From a halophilic archaeon J07HX64 (GTDB lineage: Archaea; Halobacteriota; Halobacteria; Halobacteriales; Haloarculaceae), in NCBI GenBank assembly GCA_000416085.1, contig KE356579.1:2086864-2092557 (forward strand): a stretch of DNA of 5,694 nt, in the 5' to 3' direction. The notes below the pieces were generated by a model. That model was not told the DNA's origin. It searched no databases and saw only the letters and a list, made by a program, of their open reading frames with translations. A program made the position numbers and the translations under genes. Of the stretch, positions 5,506 through 5,694 are shown one piece after another. The stretch's first letter is position 1. Each line of letters begins with the position of its first letter.

Positions 5506-5694
5506 TCAGGAGACCCCGCTCTCGAGATTCTCGAGAAGTTTGCCGACAAAGAGACCGAGTCGCGGCGAGATGTCCCCCTCGGTGGCGGTTGCAGGTTGTG
5601 CGGCCAGCGTCTCGACAAACCGTTCGGAGTGTGTCATCGCGTGGATGATGTCGACAACGTCGACGGTGAGTCCCTCGTCGGAGGTGTCGAGTCC
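5506..5694 (-). CDS. C-terminus of an unrecognised protein (partial, starts beyond the right edge)
   Basis: The minus-strand frame is open from the window edge to a TGA at 5506-5508, giving 62 residues. Codons have G/C-rich third positions and the composition is acidic and amphipathic (LTVDVVDIIHAMTHSERFVE near the middle, ending LGLFVGKLLENLESGVS), so it looks like two helices closing a soluble protein. No motif allows a family call. It converges on the plus-strand remnant; the open plus frame across this stretch is taken as its shadow. Confidence 0.7.
   Translation of the reverse strand, partial: GLDTSDEGLTVDVVDIIHAMTHSERFVETLAAQPATATEGDISPRLGLFVGKLLENLESGVS

Noticed and set aside
5121..5618. 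Minus-strand open frame of 165 codons at the right end
   Set aside because: It is Arg/Ser-rich and conflicts with both the signal-peptide frame and the better minus-strand frame ending at 5506.

Overview
The window looks like chromosomal DNA of a haloarchaeon. GC content is high with a G/C-rich third codon position, the predicted proteins are Asp/Glu-rich, and TATA-like boxes sit about 26 bases ahead of start codons (leaderless style). A haloarchaeal-type PurA, an archaeal-type diadenylate cyclase and a dockerin-bearing secreted protein point the same way. The genus cannot be told from this sequence.

Layout. (1) Positions 1-2119, minus strand: the first 706 codons of a large mosaic protein that runs off the left edge. 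It has an N-terminal module of a type I associate with haloarchaeal structural/secreted proteins, Gly-linked tandem repeats, a YadA-head-like run of GG-x-x-N repeats, and the beginning of a peptidase S74 (tail-spike intramolecular chaperone) domain. This is the most unusual object in the window. (2) 2120-2286: its upstream region, with a TATA candidate and a small dyad. (3) 2287-2865, minus: a DisA_N/DacZ-type diadenylate cyclase (c-di-AMP synthesis) whose start lies in a perfect 10-bp inverted repeat. (4) 2886-3308: mostly unassigned, with one weak plus-strand coding candidate (3007-3348). (5) 3309-3677, plus: an unrecognised 122-aa protein. (6) 3733-5088, plus: purA, adenylosuccinate synthetase, 451 aa, with its own leaderless-type promoter. 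(7) 5149 to about 5440, plus: a signal peptide joined to a dockerin-like motif, best read as the collapsed remnant of a larger secreted protein. (8) 5506-5694, minus: the C-terminal 62 residues of an unrecognised protein that enters from the right.

How they fit together. purA (IMP to adenylosuccinate, toward AMP) and the cyclase (2 ATP to c-di-AMP) both touch adenine nucleotide metabolism, but they are on opposite strands with separate control, so no functional operon is claimed. The fibre-like gene and the cyclase are in the same orientation but separated by about 170 bases containing a promoter candidate. The fibre-like gene and the dockerin remnant are probably accessory surface genes placed beside housekeeping genes.
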